Under the pieces are notes generated by a model, which made no database searches, was not told the origin of the DNA, and saw nothing but the letters and a program-made list of their open reading frames with translations. From Metellina segmentata (lineage: Eukaryota; Arthropoda; Arachnida; Araneae; Tetragnathidae), in contig OX375874.1 in NCBI GenBank assembly GCA_947359465.1, forward strand, positions 101,559,441 through 101,623,440: DNA of 64,000 nucleotides, in the 5' to 3' direction. Of this stretch, positions 23,648-36,222 are shown in pieces; positions within the stretch are counted from its first letter, which is position 1; the number at the start of each line of letters is the position of its first letter. A program made the position numbers and the translations under genes.

Positions 23648-24010
23648 TATTGAATGTTTATGAAATTAATGTTTTCTGAAATTAATGTTTTCTGAAATTA
23701 ATGTTTTGTGAAATTAATGTTTTATGAAATTAATGTTTTGTGAAATTAATGGTTTGTGAAATTAATGTTTTATGAAATTAATGTTTTATGAAATTAATAT
23801 TTTGTGAAATTAATATTTTGTGAAATTAATGTTTTATGAAATTAAATGTTTTGTGAAATGAATGTGTTATGAAATTAATGTTTTGTGAAATTAATGTTTT
23901 ATGAAATTAATGTTCTGTGAAACTAATATTTTGTGAAATTAATGTTTTCTGAAATTAATGTTTTCTGAAATTAATGTTTTCTGAAATTAATGTTTTCTGA
24001 AATTAATGTT
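23648..24010. repeat. 16-bp satellite (gaaattaatgttttNt)
   Basis: About 22 near-perfect tandem copies of gaaattaatgttttgt or its tat/tct variants, with a single one-base insertion (near 23844). The last four copies (tct type) are identical, suggesting recent local amplification at the right end. Confidence 0.95.
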
Positions 24011-26094
24011 CAAAAGAACGAGCTGGGTTGTTTACGGGCATACTACCGCAATCGTTTAAGGCGTGAATCCATCTGTGTTTTTAGAGGAAAGGTCTTGGTG
24101 GAAGTATAATTTATTTTATCATGCGTCAGAGGGGGTGGGTAGAAGTAAGATACCTGGCATAGTATTGACATCGATATTTCGCACAAAGGTAAAATCTACA
24201 AGTCTCACCCAGAGTAGAAATGTATTTCAAGTTGACCTCTGGTAGATTGGTTATCATTGGGGGTTTAAGGCGCAAGGGATATATTTGACCTTGCTGCACC
24301 GGTCACACGATAGACAATATCAAGCAATACACATACACACGCAATGAAGGTTTTACGAACTCTAGTAGGATATAGTCTATAAGATTTTGAGAAGCAATGG
24401 CATTTAAATCGCCTGTAAGCATAATGGGTATATAAGTATTAGTAATTATATTGGTTACATACAGGCATAGGAATTTTGAACGATTGCTTATTGTGAATAT
24501 TCAACATTTAATTTACATTTTGAATGATTAAAATGCAATGGATATTAATAGTGAAGAAAATTGAATTTATTAAAGGCCTGTGAATTTAGTTTAGTTCGGT
24601 AGCTTTGGAGATGTCACGCAGCTCACACTCCACCGCAATCGAAATTTACACTGTCCCAAAGCTCGCCAACTCTAGAAGACCCATCCTCAAGTTCAGTGTG
24701 CTATCTCATTTGGTCCAAAGGTCATGTCTGTTACGAACGTCCTTTATCTATTTATATTCTGAATAACTTTCTTAGTGTAAAATTATAAAACAAAGCAGCT
24801 GTAGCACATTCTTCCAAGCTCGTCCATTCTTCTGTATTCTTCTTCCAATTTTGAAAATGCATTAACGTCTAAAAACTGAAACAATAGATAAGATGGTGTC
24901 ACAAAATCCAGGCAAAATTACCCTGAAGATCTCTAAAATATCTCACTTCCTCAGACAAACAAGGTATTTATCTGAATCAGCAAGGTGGAATTTGCAAGTA
25001 GGCCTGAGTAATAAGTAATCAACTTATAAGTAATTTAAAATTAAATAACATCTAAACTCTATTACGTTTTTAAGTTACTAAAATTACAAGAGCATTAAAA
25101 TATCACCGAGTTTCCGAAATATGAAAGCTGATAAATTATAATTACATTGATTTAAGTGTCTCAATTAAAGCACAAAAATTCATGTGTTATTCATTTAAAT
25201 TATTATATTAAAACCGAAGCTGCGAAAAGTCAATTTGGTTAAATAGTTAAACCAAGAAGATGAAAATAAATGAGTAAAACTAATTTCAATGTTTTAAAAC
25301 ACATAAGAGGAAACGAAAGAACACAATAAGTAACTAAATAATGTTTTCTTAGCTTAAACTAGATTTTCTTCAAAAGGACACAATACATCTCCTTTAAGTT
25401 TTAAAGTCAAACGAATTCACTTAATGCACAGCTTTTAACTTGAAAGCAATTGTTTAAAAATAAATAGTTCTTTATGTTTGTCTTGTTTCCTGATCTTTCT
25501 CTTGTTTTGTTTCGTATTTTGTTTGCTTTGGAAGAGACTTATTATTTCCATCTTGAGCTTTGCTTTCGAAAAACTTTCACGTACTTATGGAAAAGATATT
25601 TTTCCTTAAGCAGAACTTGATCTTGGTTGATTATACTTTGTTTTTTGCTTCAGTTCTATGAATTTCTGTAAAGTTGAGGTACATAACAAGTCATGATCAA
25701 AGCACTTTCTTGATTGCTTTCAAGACGAAAAAATCTCAAAATAAATTTCTAACAAGTTTCTTCCATTTCCCGGAATAATTCAAATGGTTTTGGAAAAGGT
25801 ATAATAGACACATTGCAAGCTCTTACGTTTTTAGTTTTTGAATGAATACGTTTTTCTTAAATGCACAAGCTGTTTTTAAAGTATACATTTTAGTGAAAAA
25901 AAGAAAAATCACATAGTTTTAAAAATAAAAGAATCATGCTGATCAGGAAAAAAATATTATTGGTTGAAGTAAGTCCGTTAGGCTTAATCTTTGAAGAGGC
26001 AAGTCTAGTAATTGAAGAAAACTTTCGAAAATCACCTTCAATGATCACCTTATCTTACACTTCTTGGGGGTGGGGTTAAAGCAGAGGTACACAA
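24011..26094. other. No gene seen
   Basis: AT-rich DNA with short frames only. Several stretches (25030-25960) are very A/T-rich. No repeat or coding signal recognised. Confidence 0.45.
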
Positions 26095-26640
26095 TTATGA
26101 TTAACTCATTCAGGCGGACTGTCTCGACAAGGTATCTCCTCACTAGCAAAACTGACCAGATTTTGACGTTCGTATTATGTCGCCCTTGCCCCTATTCTGG
26201 TTGTCTCGATTAGGTATCTCGGCATTAGCAAAATTGACCAGATCCTAATTGACGATATATATCGTCATTAGAAGAAGACTGATCAGATTTTGACGAGCGA
26301 GATGTCTCGTTCTCAACCCATCTTTGGTTCTTTCGATGATGCTTCTAGATCCTCAGCATAGTTGACCAGATCCCAATTGACTAGATATATCGTAATTAGA
26401 AGAAAAGTGACCTGATCCTGATGAAGTAAACGTAAAAACATTGAAAATATATTGATGTAGAGATATATCATCACTAGCGAAAATGGTGGATTACCATTAG
26501 ATGGACGATACATATCTTAGAAATCACTAGCAGAATTACAAAATTGACCAGATCTTGATCAATTCATCATCAAAATATCTACAATATCCTGATAACAATA
26601 TATCTTGTCACTAGCGGAATTGGTCAGATTTTTACTGACG
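26095..26640. repeat. Degenerate minisatellite (tgaccagatcctgattgacgatatatc type)
   Basis: Six to eight diverged copies of a 60-75-bp unit containing tgaccagatyytgat, gatatatcgtcattag and gaagaaaactga. The same motif appears at 32320-32480, so the unit is dispersed. Confidence 0.6.
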
Positions 26641-28160
26641 ATGTATCTCATTAAAACCCTTTGAGGTTAAGGAGAGGATTACAGCTACAGAGGCTAGATT
26701 ACATTTGATATATTGGCAAGTCCTTTCGTGCTTCCACTGAACATAGAGACTTACGTGATGATATGTAAGGGACTTTGTATGGTAAGTGTTGCAAATATCG
26801 CCCCTATACTGAAGATCACCAACTTGTGTTTGTAAGCTACTATGCGCGACATCAATGTGTTTATGAAGTTGCCTGGACGGTCTGGAGTTTTGCACACGTA
26901 GCACCACCGGCAAGTTTCCTATCAGTTATATCAAAAAAACAATTGCATCTGAAGTATTCGAGGCTGTGATCAACGTATTTTTGGTCTCCAATCAATTCAT
27001 GGAATATCCAGGTAAGTGTTTCCAAATCATAATTTAGTTTATATGACTTGAAAATACATTAAATACTAAAGGTAGGTATGTATGCTCTACTAGCAACTCG
27101 TTTTTAATAGTAGCTCCTAATTTCACCTGGTGGATGATAATAGGAACAGGGATAGGCGATATTAGTAACCCAATCTTACAAATTCTCTTGGGAAACTTTT
27201 GGAAGTTTTACTTGTTAACGTAAACTGACATAAGTAAAGAAGGTATATGTTCAATAGATACCAAAGGAGAATAGTTCCTAGTGGTATCCTTTAGTTTCCA
27301 GCTTAATTTCCCAACCCAGGAGGCTAAGATATTAAGAAATATTTAGGTTAAGGGATATTTGGAACACACCTACCCTATAATTGCATTAATATGTGCTCGT
27401 TTCATGCGCTTTAATAATTTGTAATGCAAAAAGAACTATTAATTTGCTTCTTTACAGAATATTAGATTGTAATATTCAAAATTATTTATATTGGGTTTTG
27501 ATGAATAATTTCGTCCCGGTTTTGTTTCAACAAAAATTGAAGGAAAAAAAAATTTTGCTAAAAGTTACATTTAATCAATATTGTATGTGCCATTTCGTCC
27601 TATTACCGTTCTCCGTCTCTTTTGTAGCTGCATATGTCAAGGCTCATAGAAGTTCTGAGATTTCTGACGACAGAACTGATCCAGGCGACGAGACTTTCTA
27701 AACCAATTACGATACGAGGAATCGTCAACATTATCCTCACCTTACACAGAACAGCGTGTAGCGTGTCATCTCTTGCGCCTTCGAAACATTTTTGCCTTAT
27801 CGAAAATAAAAAAACTCAATGAGTCGAAAATGCTCCTTATTTTATGTATTTTTTAAATGCTTAAAAATTTGTAAACACACTCTATAACAAAAAAATCAAT
27901 GCACCAAGGGGTTTTGTTCAATACCGATACAAATTGGTGGATGTGAAGATAAAAGACGTAGAAAAACAAGCGATTAAATTGCTTAGAACCATTGAATGAT
28001 TTATTACAGAGTTTGACCGTCACAAACGGAGTGTGTAAGTCAGTAAGGCGTTGGTCCACCTCTGGCCTGGATGCGTCACCCGACGTGGCTGAGACTGAAA
28101 AAGTTTCCTGATGGTGTCATGCAGAGTTTATTGCCAAATTGTCTCCAACTGACGGGTTAA
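26641..28160. other. No gene seen
   Basis: Short open frames without motifs. The stretch 28030-28160 (gttggtccacctctggcctgg) has the look of transposon-derived DNA, but I cannot assign it. Confidence 0.4.
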
Positions 28161-28164
28161 ATGG

Positions 28165-28375
28165 TCAACATTCCGGGATGGTTACAATCGCCTTCCCATA
28201 ACGTCACAAATTGTCAACATTGCGGGATGGTTGCAATCACATTCCAAATTGTCGACATTCCGGGATGGTTGCAGTCGGCTTCCCATAATGTCCCAAACTG
28301 TCAACATTCCGGGATGGTTGCAATCACATTCCAAATTGTCGACATTCCGGGATGGTTGCATTCGCCTTCCCAGAT
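28165..28375. repeat. Five-copy tandem repeat with alternating 49/38-bp spacing
   Basis: The core cattccgggatggttgca recurs with cggga at 28174, 28223, 28261, 28310 and 28349. Spacings are 49, 38, 49 and 39, so the true unit is an 87-bp dimer. The longer spacer is tcgccttcccataacgtcac; the shorter is tcacattccaaattgtcg. 87 is divisible by three, so both strands remain open (75 and 71 codons); I regard these frames as a by-product. Confidence 0.85.
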
Positions 28376-28379
28376 TAGA

Positions 28380-31300
28380 AAAAAATAAAGATAACATTAA
28401 AATGAACTTGACGTAGCCAAACGTTCTTACAGAAAAATGTAAAAGAATAAAAGGGGGATTGACGCAACAGCACCAGAATCAGGTCATCTCGCCAGTCACG
28501 TCCGCCGCCACCATGGCGCATTTCCGGATCCTATACATCGAAGTCTCACTGTCAAGAACTGAGCAACACCGGATTGTTGACAACGGTTCAATAAATATTT
28601 TTAAAAATAATAGTCTGGGTCATCGATTTCTCTACAACTACACAAGTCGCCATTTTTAAGATTTAATCGGTCTTACTTCATGAACGGACCATGGCCAGTA
28701 AGGAACTAGACGAGATGCCTATCAGAAATCAAAGTTTTACAAATGAATTTGGGAAGAAATTCCCTCAATCTAAGACCTTTTTCATAAGAGCTGTAATTAT
28801 TTTACCATTCCTGTACTTTGAAGTGCAAGACTTATCTTGAGAGGTTTATCATGTTGAAAAGTAAGTCCGGGGTGTCGCAAAAGGAACAGCAACACAACCG
28901 GTCGAAAATTGTTGTCTGCGTTACGCTGTGCTATACGTGTCCCAGAAATGAATACCAAAAGAGTCTGACCATAACACCCTGTTGGGGTCATCTGTGTCGT
29001 GCTATAGTAAGGGCAGGATCCCTACGCTGCCCAAGACGTTTTCAGACTAGTCTGTGGTTGTCGCCAGGACACAATTGGAAACGGGACTCGTCACTAAAGA
29101 CTATACACAACCAGTCAGTGCTGTTCCAAGTTAATAGAGCCCGACAAAACACCTGGACAACTCCTTCTTTGTGCATCAATTGTATGTGTTATAAAGTATA
29201 CCAAAAAACAAAATTTATCCCTATTTATTCGTTGAGAATTATTTTATTCAAACATCAAACTTTACACGTAGAATATATTTAAGTTTTGCGATAGCATTGC
29301 ATCGCAAAACCAAAGCCAAAAAGGGACGAACTTCTGTATTAACCCAATACATTTTCATGGCTTACGAAAATCTACATCAACCTTTTCTAGAAATTCTCAC
29401 TTATCAAATCAGCTACTTTCATATTCGCTTATAACATCAATTTCATTTATCTACGTGCAACATCAAACTGAATCGTCCAATATTTGGCAAAATCTTAAAT
29501 GCGCTTTTCTAGGAAGTTTATATTTATAAGGTTAAGTCTAAGGTACAGTATAAAACAATATGTTTCCCATTATATAATAGAAAGCGATTTGTTTATAGGA
29601 ATGACAGCCAAATATGAATTTTTCATATCTGGCTGTAAATGCATTGGAAAAGACAAAATATTAGATTGAAAATATATCCAAAGGGAATATTATTTCTCTT
29701 TTCATATTAAATAAAAAAGATTTACACGTGTACGGTACTTTTCCAAAAACAACGATTTAAGTACAAGAAAATATCCTAAATGCATTATTGCTCATGGATA
29801 TATATTTTTCTCTACTGATTATATCATGTGGTGTAAATCGGTTAAAAAAAAGGTTGAATGAAAAAAAGGTTCGAGATCAAATTTCTACATAGGTTATCTG
29901 GATATAATAAATTGGCCGTAATTGATCAAATTGGCTCGTGAAAGGCAAAGGCAAAATGGGTTAAATGTCTGTCGTCTAGAAAGAAGAGTTTATAAAGGTG
30001 GACTCACCAGATAATGATTTCCACCTCCTCGAAGTTGACGCAGTGGGATGTCCTGTACATAGTGGAATCAACTACGAATAAAATTCGAGAAATTGATATT
30101 GGAGAGTCAACATATTCTTTATTTTTCTTCCAAGGAACCGCTGGTCGCTGTGGTCGAGTTCGATGCTGGAGTTATGGAATTGATAATCGCTTAATTTTCA
30201 CTGATCGTCCAAGGGTCCTTATCTGGGTGTCGGGTCAGTTACAAGAACCCGAGAACGACTTTGAGGAATTGGTCGATTTCGTTGATCGATCCAAAGAGGA
30301 ATGATTTCATAAGTACTCCATGAAATCTAACAGGGGAAGATCTGAAGATTTCTGTTGCTCGAAGAACAGCAAAGTTGGACTAGCGATGGACGCGATCCAA
30401 AGGGCACCGTCAATTATCGACCCCATTAAAGTGCGAAGTCAAGTCCAATGTCGTAACATTTTTGCACACACATCTCGATTATGTCACAGCAGCGAAGCGA
30501 AGCATTATACTACAGCTCTAACTAAAACTGGACGAGAATATCATAGTTTTTGGGATGAAAGAACAGCTGCAAACTCAAGGAGTAGCCTCTCTCTAACTGA
30601 AAAAAAGAGGGGGGGGGGTTCTTTAGCAGAGAAAACCAGTCCCTTCGTCCTCTTCCGGGATCGCCAAAAACGAAGGTCACCCCTATCGTAAATTCAACTC
30701 GTTTTCAGGAAACCAGTGCAGCACACGTTTTACAGCATGGCATGGATCTCGATCTTGTTGGAAAAAACAACCATCAACGTCATAGTGTAGAGGAGGTTGA
30801 ACAATCCAGAACATCGAGGTATACAGCAGCGTTCATGGTACCAGGTACATATAGCAATAGTCCGAGTCCTAACTACGACAACAACCCCACACTAAAATGT
30901 ATCTTTCTCCAAATTTCTAAAGTGTCCATATACATTGGTCCATATAGTGCATGTTGATTGCTTGATGATGTCGTGTGTATTTTAGAAATGCAATATTTAT
31001 AATAAATAAATATCTGAACTTCTTTATGCTGGTTGACTTGTATTTGATGGCTCAAATATTATACTTGACCATATATGACTCTTGCACCTTAAAACGTAAA
31101 CGAATTAAACGAATGACTAACAGATCTATGTATAATGATACTGCATTTCTAACTCTGGTTTCCTTTCGAATCAAATGCTGACTACGTTTAAACAGTGCAC
31201 CGATGGTTGCCTTTTAACAAATACCCCATTCGTTTTTCACAAACTCAGTAAAAGATTCCCAATGGAACGTGCATTAAAGACCCACTTAACCCTCACATTC

Positions 31301-31840
31301 CAAGGTGAATGTTGTCGAAACCATTTCTTTCAACTACGCATTCTCGTTTTCTGCTCGCCATAATGAAAGGACCTCGCTATCTCTTGTTCAGCGACATTAC
31401 AGGAAATCGTTAAGGGCATTTAGAAGGTCGTTAAAACACCCTCTCGGACTACTTCCTTCCGCCATTCTCCATTCACGGCACTGGGACGCGGGAGGGCGTG
31501 AGGAGGTTGACCGGCCATTGTTCTAAAACGAGATCAATGCGCGCTTCCGATTGTCCTTGCAGAGACAATGGGGGGACCAAGAGTTGTTTAAAGGCGGCAA
31601 AGTGTTTAAAGAATTTACCAGGGTCCAATTACTCTTATGAATGAGGCTGTTTGGGTAATCGTGTTAGGGACCTGAGGAGCATATGGGACTATAAACGTGA
31701 CTTCTAGGTTCAACCATATATAGCCAGGATTGAAGTTCGGTGAATTGTTGCATACTGCGGTTGTAAGTCCTGCCAGCATTTAAGAAGCCATTTTCACAAT
31801 TTCCCGCATGAGTAAAATTACACAAGCAGTGTGTCTGGCC
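28380..31840. other. No recognised gene
   Basis: Open frames of up to 154 codons (28818-29282), 96 codons (30014-30304) and 123 codons (30320-30691) have no recognisable domain and no supporting splice or promoter structure. A G-run lies at 30610-30618. I see no repeats here. Confidence 0.4.
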
Positions 31841-31844
31841 TTCG

Positions 31845-31975
31845 AATATTATGATAAATCAATGTTTGACATTTTTCCTTCCATATTTCCAAATAACGCC
31901 AAGAGTTTCAATATCTATTAATCAAGAAATTAGCACTGCAACATACTTTAAAACATAAATACTATCCATACATAG
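31845..31975. repeat. Local direct duplication, copy 1
   Basis: cgaatattatgataaatcaa, then tttgacatttttcc, atatttc, aatatctattaatcaagaaa and tagcactgcaacatacttta match, with divergence, a segment 750 bp downstream (32595-32725). Confidence 0.55.
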
Positions 31976-32004
31976 ACCATCTGGTGGTTGTCTATTATTT
32001 GGAA

Positions 32005-32300
32005 ATTTTGAATTAACGTCGCACTTGAAGAACAGAACGGGCTATTGAAGACGGTCCGGGATCAATCCCCTAAACACGTAATTTTGAACCATGGTAAGAG
32101 GACGAGGTAACTCCTGAGCTGGCATCCTATTCTCCAAACTTTCACACCAACAAAACGCGAGGGTTTTTCGGCTACGACAGATTTAAAGTTCACCAGTCGT
32201 CTCTACACCATACGCTTACAAACATCCCTGCACTGAACCATATTCAAACCAAGAACCTTCCTATCTAGAGGCCAACACCTTAACCACCCGACCGGTTGGT
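32005..32300 (-). repeat. SINE family A, full-length copy
   Basis: On the minus strand it begins gggtggttaaggtgttggcc (A-box-like) with a downstream ggttcttggtttgaatatgg B-box-like region. It continues through the body (cgtcctcttaccatggttca, gatcccggaccgtc) to a cgacgttaattc tail at about 32012. The length of about 290 bp fits a tRNA-derived SINE. Confidence 0.75.
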
Positions 32301-32319
32301 CGGCTGGTGATTGTCGAGA

Positions 32320-32480
32320 TGAGGTATCTTGCCATCAACAAAACTGACCAGATTTGGTTGGATGATATCTCATCATTAGATGAAAGCTGACCAGATCTTG
32401 ATCTAGTCATCATCAGACAATCGCTGTATTATGATGGCAAAATGTTTCATCATGAGCAAAATTGATGACATCTGGATGAA
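32320..32480. repeat. Degenerate minisatellite, second locus
   Basis: aaactgaccagatttggttg, gatatctcatcattag and gctgaccagatcttgatcta match the unit at 26095-26640. Confidence 0.55.
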
Positions 32481-32594
32481 CGGAATAACTTGTCGAAACC
32501 ACTGAGAGGGTTAACTCTCTAAGCATCGCAAAATTTTGGAGTAGCGTTTTGCAATACAATTTGTGCAGTGTGATGCGAGCAATGTCTCGTCGAA

Positions 32595-32725
32595 TATTCA
32601 GATAAATCATTGTTTGACACTTCCCAACATATTTCAAAAGATCATTACTTAATTCAAATCCACCGAAATGGTCAATAACTATTATCCACGAAATAAGCAT
32701 AGCAAGAAAACTTTAAAATCTATGA
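32595..32725. repeat. Local direct duplication, copy 2
   Basis: cgaatattcagataaatcat, tttgacacttcccaac, tatttcaaaa, actattatccacgaaataag and catagcaagaaaacttta align with 31845-31975. The SINE at 32005-32300 lies between the two copies. Confidence 0.55.
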
Positions 32726-33091
32726 GGATGTATTAATTTTGAACCCTTTGAACTTAGCGATTTTCGAGTTTTGCAGTATTTATTTTTCCAACAACACACA
32801 CATATGTTCACTAAGTAACTACTTCCATTTGTTAAAAGAAACGTAGGAAAGATTATATTGTAAAAGTTCAAAACTGGTGGGAAGACATGAAAGGAATACT
32901 GCAAGTTGCGCAAATGATATATGCGTGTAAACCTCTTAGAGGGTAAGGTAAGAGCAATACTATACAAATGAAACAGTTGGTATTTTGAAGATATGAGTTT
33001 ATTAGTTTTCTAAATCAGATTGTGGTTTGTGAAATGTTGCCCTTTCATTTGCTCAGAACGGTGTTTTCTGTCGTTATGTATTCCACGTGTA

Positions 33092-33095
33092 AGCT
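33092..33095. other. 4-bp target-site duplication AGCT (left)
   Basis: AGCT precedes the 5' LTR and recurs after the 3' LTR at 36428-36431. Confidence 0.85.
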
Positions 33096-33300
33096 TGTAG
33101 TATTCACCCAGTAGATGGCGCTCCACTCTGCCGTAGCGCAGAATTGTATATAAAGTCGGTCTTTGAATACTAACACCAGCAGACGCACTCGTACTGAAGG
33201 CGAGACGAACCATGTAACTAACCTATTATTGTTTATTAAAGTTCTTGTTGTTCCTGTTCCTGAAGTGCTTCCTTTCTGCAACCATATACCGATCTCAACA
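33096..33300 (+). repeat. 5' LTR
   Basis: TGTAGTATTCACCC to ATCTCAACA, 205 bp, with TATATAAAG at 33147-33155 as likely core promoter. It matches 36223-36427 at every base I compared. Confidence 0.92.
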
Positions 33301-33411
33301 TGGTGACCCGGAGCTAAACATTTAAATTATTCTTGAATATTGCTTTGTTCCAATCGGTTTGTTCTCGCTGCTTACTTTCCCACTTCACCACTGATTTCTG
33401 GACTTCCCACC

Positions 33412-34177
33412 ATGGAGAATATTGCTGCCGTCAAGATTCCGATTTACAACGACGCGGATCCAAACCTTTGGTTTGGTATGTGCGAAGCTACTTTTGCCCT
33501 CGCCACGCCCAAGCCCATCACGGATCCGAAAACAAAATACAACTACATTGTTGCTCATCTACCACCCGGCGCAGCTTCTACAGTGCGAGATGTCATCTTA
33601 AACCCGGATCCAACCAACCCCTTTCAGCACTTAAAGGATCATATTACTTCTCGTTGTGGCGAAACCAAAACGCAACAAATACGAAAACTTCTAACTGGAG
33701 AACAGCTCGGTGATCGTAAACCTTCCGAACTCCTCCGTGTTATGCAAAGACGTGCTGAATCGCACCAGATTGCAGATTCACTTATGCTGGAATTATTCCT
33801 CTCGCAACTTCCCTTTCAATGTCCAAACAATTCTAGCCTCCATGATGCCAACTACATCGCAGAAGGCCGCTGAAGTTGCTGATCGCATATTAGAAGTAAC
33901 ACCAGCCGAGGTAAGTGGAATTTCGATTTCATCTTCCACTGCCGAAGCAGGTCAGAACACTTTGCAACAACTCATGGAAGAAATACATGAACTACGTAAA
34001 GAAGTAAACACTATTCGCCGATCACGTAGTTTCTCCCGCAATCGTAACTCATCCCGCAGAAGCCACAGAACTTCGGCTGAAAGCTCTGTTTGTTGGTACC
34101 ATGGGAAGTACAAATCCAAGGCCAACAAATGTGTGCAGCCCTGCTCGTTTACGGGAAACGAAAGCAGGCAAGAGTAG
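33412..34177 (+). pseudogene. Retrotransposon gag, frameshifted
   Basis: Gag of a Ty3/gypsy element, the capsid-forming protein that packages the RNA. It starts MENIAAVKIPIYNDADPNLW at 33412, with the typical capsid N-domain segments (FATP-like ATPKPITDPKTKYN, LLTGEQLGDRKPSELL). A one-base insertion near 33823 moves the reading frame, and the continuation (VQTILAS...AAEVADRILEV) runs to 34177 in another frame. That part ends with the CWYHGKYKSKANKCVQPC region usual at the gag C-terminus of this group. As it stands only a truncated Gag of about 154 residues could be made. Confidence 0.85.
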
Positions 34178-34213
34178 AAGCGACATACTTTTTGCCTACT
34201 CGATCAAGTCGCC

Positions 34214-36048
34214 TATTTGTTAGAGACAAAAAAACGAACTAGCAAATCCCCTGAAAATCCACTTGATTGGACAACTGCTGCAGATACTGCTTTTTCTGAT
34301 GCAAAAAAGGCACTTGCCAAAGCAACTTTACTTAGATATCCGATTCCCAGTGCTCAACTTAGTCTTTGGACTGACGCATCGGACGTTGCAATTGGTAGTT
34401 CTCTGATGCAATCTACCGAAGGAAAGTGGGAACCTATAGCATTCATGTCCATAAAACTTAACAAATGTCAGAAAAAGTGGTCTACGTATGATCGTGAACT
34501 TCTAGCAATTTATTCATCAATAAAAAAATTTCGACATATGCTAGAAGGCAGAGACTTTTTCATCTATACCGATCAAAAACCGCTAATATTTGCTTTTCAA
34601 CAGAAAGCAGATAAATGTTCACCACGCCAGCTAAGACATTTAGATTTCATTTCGCAGTTTTCCACTGACATTCGGCATGTTAGTGGTAAAGATAACATTG
34701 CTGCAGATGCTTTATCTCGGATCGAGATTGATGCCATTTCAAAAACTACTGCACTTGACTATAAAATGTTTGCAGAGGAACAATTGCATGATGAGGAACT
34801 TTCAAATTTACTCAACTCGGAAACATCACTAAAATTGGAAAAACACTACTTTCCACTTGAAGATATACACTTATATTGTGATAAATCCACTGAAAACCCT
34901 CGCCCATTTGTTCCGAAATCTCTGCGACTTACTGTTTTTGAAAACCTTCATTATCTCTCCCATCCAGGTATTTTAGCTACAACTAATTTAATCTCAAGCC
35001 GATTTGTTTGGCCTGGTATAAAAAAGTTCATCAAAGACAAAGTACGTGGTTGTAATAAATGTCAGAGAGCAAAAGTATTTCAGCATACCAAAGCTCCACT
35101 TAGCACATTTGCTTTACCGGACGCGCGTTTTGCGCATATTCACGTTGATTTTATCGGACCTTATCCACCTTCCGATGGCTACCGATATTGCTTAACCATC
35201 ATTGATAGATTCACCCGATGGACTGAGGCCATTCCCACCACGGATATGACAGCAGAAACCACTGCTAGAGCTCTCCTCACGGTTGGATTTGTAGATTCGG
35301 TACACCAGTCACTATTACTTCAGATCAGGGACAAAATTTTAAATCTAATCTTCTTCGTGAACTCACAAATACTTTAGGCACTGATAGAATTCTTTCTTCT
35401 GCTTATCATCCTCAATCAAATGGGATGATTGAACGCTTTCACAGGCACCTCAAAGCAGCCATAACGGCTCATGAACACACTAAGTGGACGGAAGTTTTAC
35501 CCATAGTTTTATTAGGTCTACGCTCTTCTCTTAAGAAGGATATCAATGCGACCAGTTCTCAACTTGTTTATGGTACTACTTTACGTTTACCATCTGATCT
35601 TTTTACAACTGATTCCGTACCCCAATCCCTTACTCCTACTTATGTGTCCAATTTCATTTCAATGATGCGAAAACTAAATCCTATCGCATCTACAAATCAT
35701 GGTAATACTAAAGTTTATGTAAACCCATCATTAAAAACATGCACCCATATATTTTTAAGAATCGACAAAGTTCGACCTCCTCTCACACCTCCTTATTCTG
35801 GACCACATCTGGTTGTTAACCGTACAGACAAAAATTTTGTCATTGAGTTAAATGGTAAGAAAAACACTGTTTCCATCGACAGAGTAAAGCCAGCTTTTTA
35901 TTTTTCGGATACCATGGAATCCCCAAAGCTATCTTCCCACATTGACAAACTTAAATCGGTCACACCTAAGCCACAATCTAAAACACCTGTAATTACACGA
36001 TCGGGACGGTGTGTACATTTCCCCGATAGACTTGTCATGGAGAAATAA
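34214..36048 (+). pseudogene. Retrotransposon pol fragment: RNase H and integrase, frameshifted
   Basis: The first segment (34214-35377) carries the RNase H domain (LWTDASDVAIGS with the first catalytic Asp, YDRELLAIYSSIKKF, FIYTDQKPL, DNIAADALSR). The integrase zinc finger follows (LSHPGI...CNKCQRAK) and then the first catalytic Asp of the core (HVDFIGPYPPSDG). Near 35280-35285 a one-base change shifts the frame: the second catalytic Asp (TSDQGQ) and the third acidic residue (NGMIERFHRHL, 35425 onward) are read in a different frame up to 36048. The reverse transcriptase fingers/palm are deleted upstream; only the sequence just before RNase H (KSPENPLDW) remains. Confidence 0.88.
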
Positions 36049-36222
36049 CTAACATTTTTTTCCCTCATTGTGTGTACTTCATTGAATTGTGAATAGCTAC
36101 ATTACTATTTAAAATTGTAAATATCTTCAATTGTATGTGTACTCATTTTCTTATTTTGTCTTGCTTATCTGTGCTGTATTATTACCTATGTTTATCGTTC
36201 CTTCGTCACTGGAGGGATACTC

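Noticed and set aside
28030..28160. Possible transposon terminus (gttggtccacctctggcctgg)
   Set aside because: It looks familiar as repetitive DNA, but I could find no paired end, duplication or coding sequence to support an element.
28818..29282. 154-codon open frame with several Cys residues
   Set aside because: No motif, irregular composition, and an overlapping minus-strand frame of similar quality; likely chance.
30014..30691. Consecutive open frames of 96 and 123 codons on the plus strand, a possible host exon pair
   Set aside because: No family recognised, no convincing splice junction between them, and the second contains a low-complexity G run.
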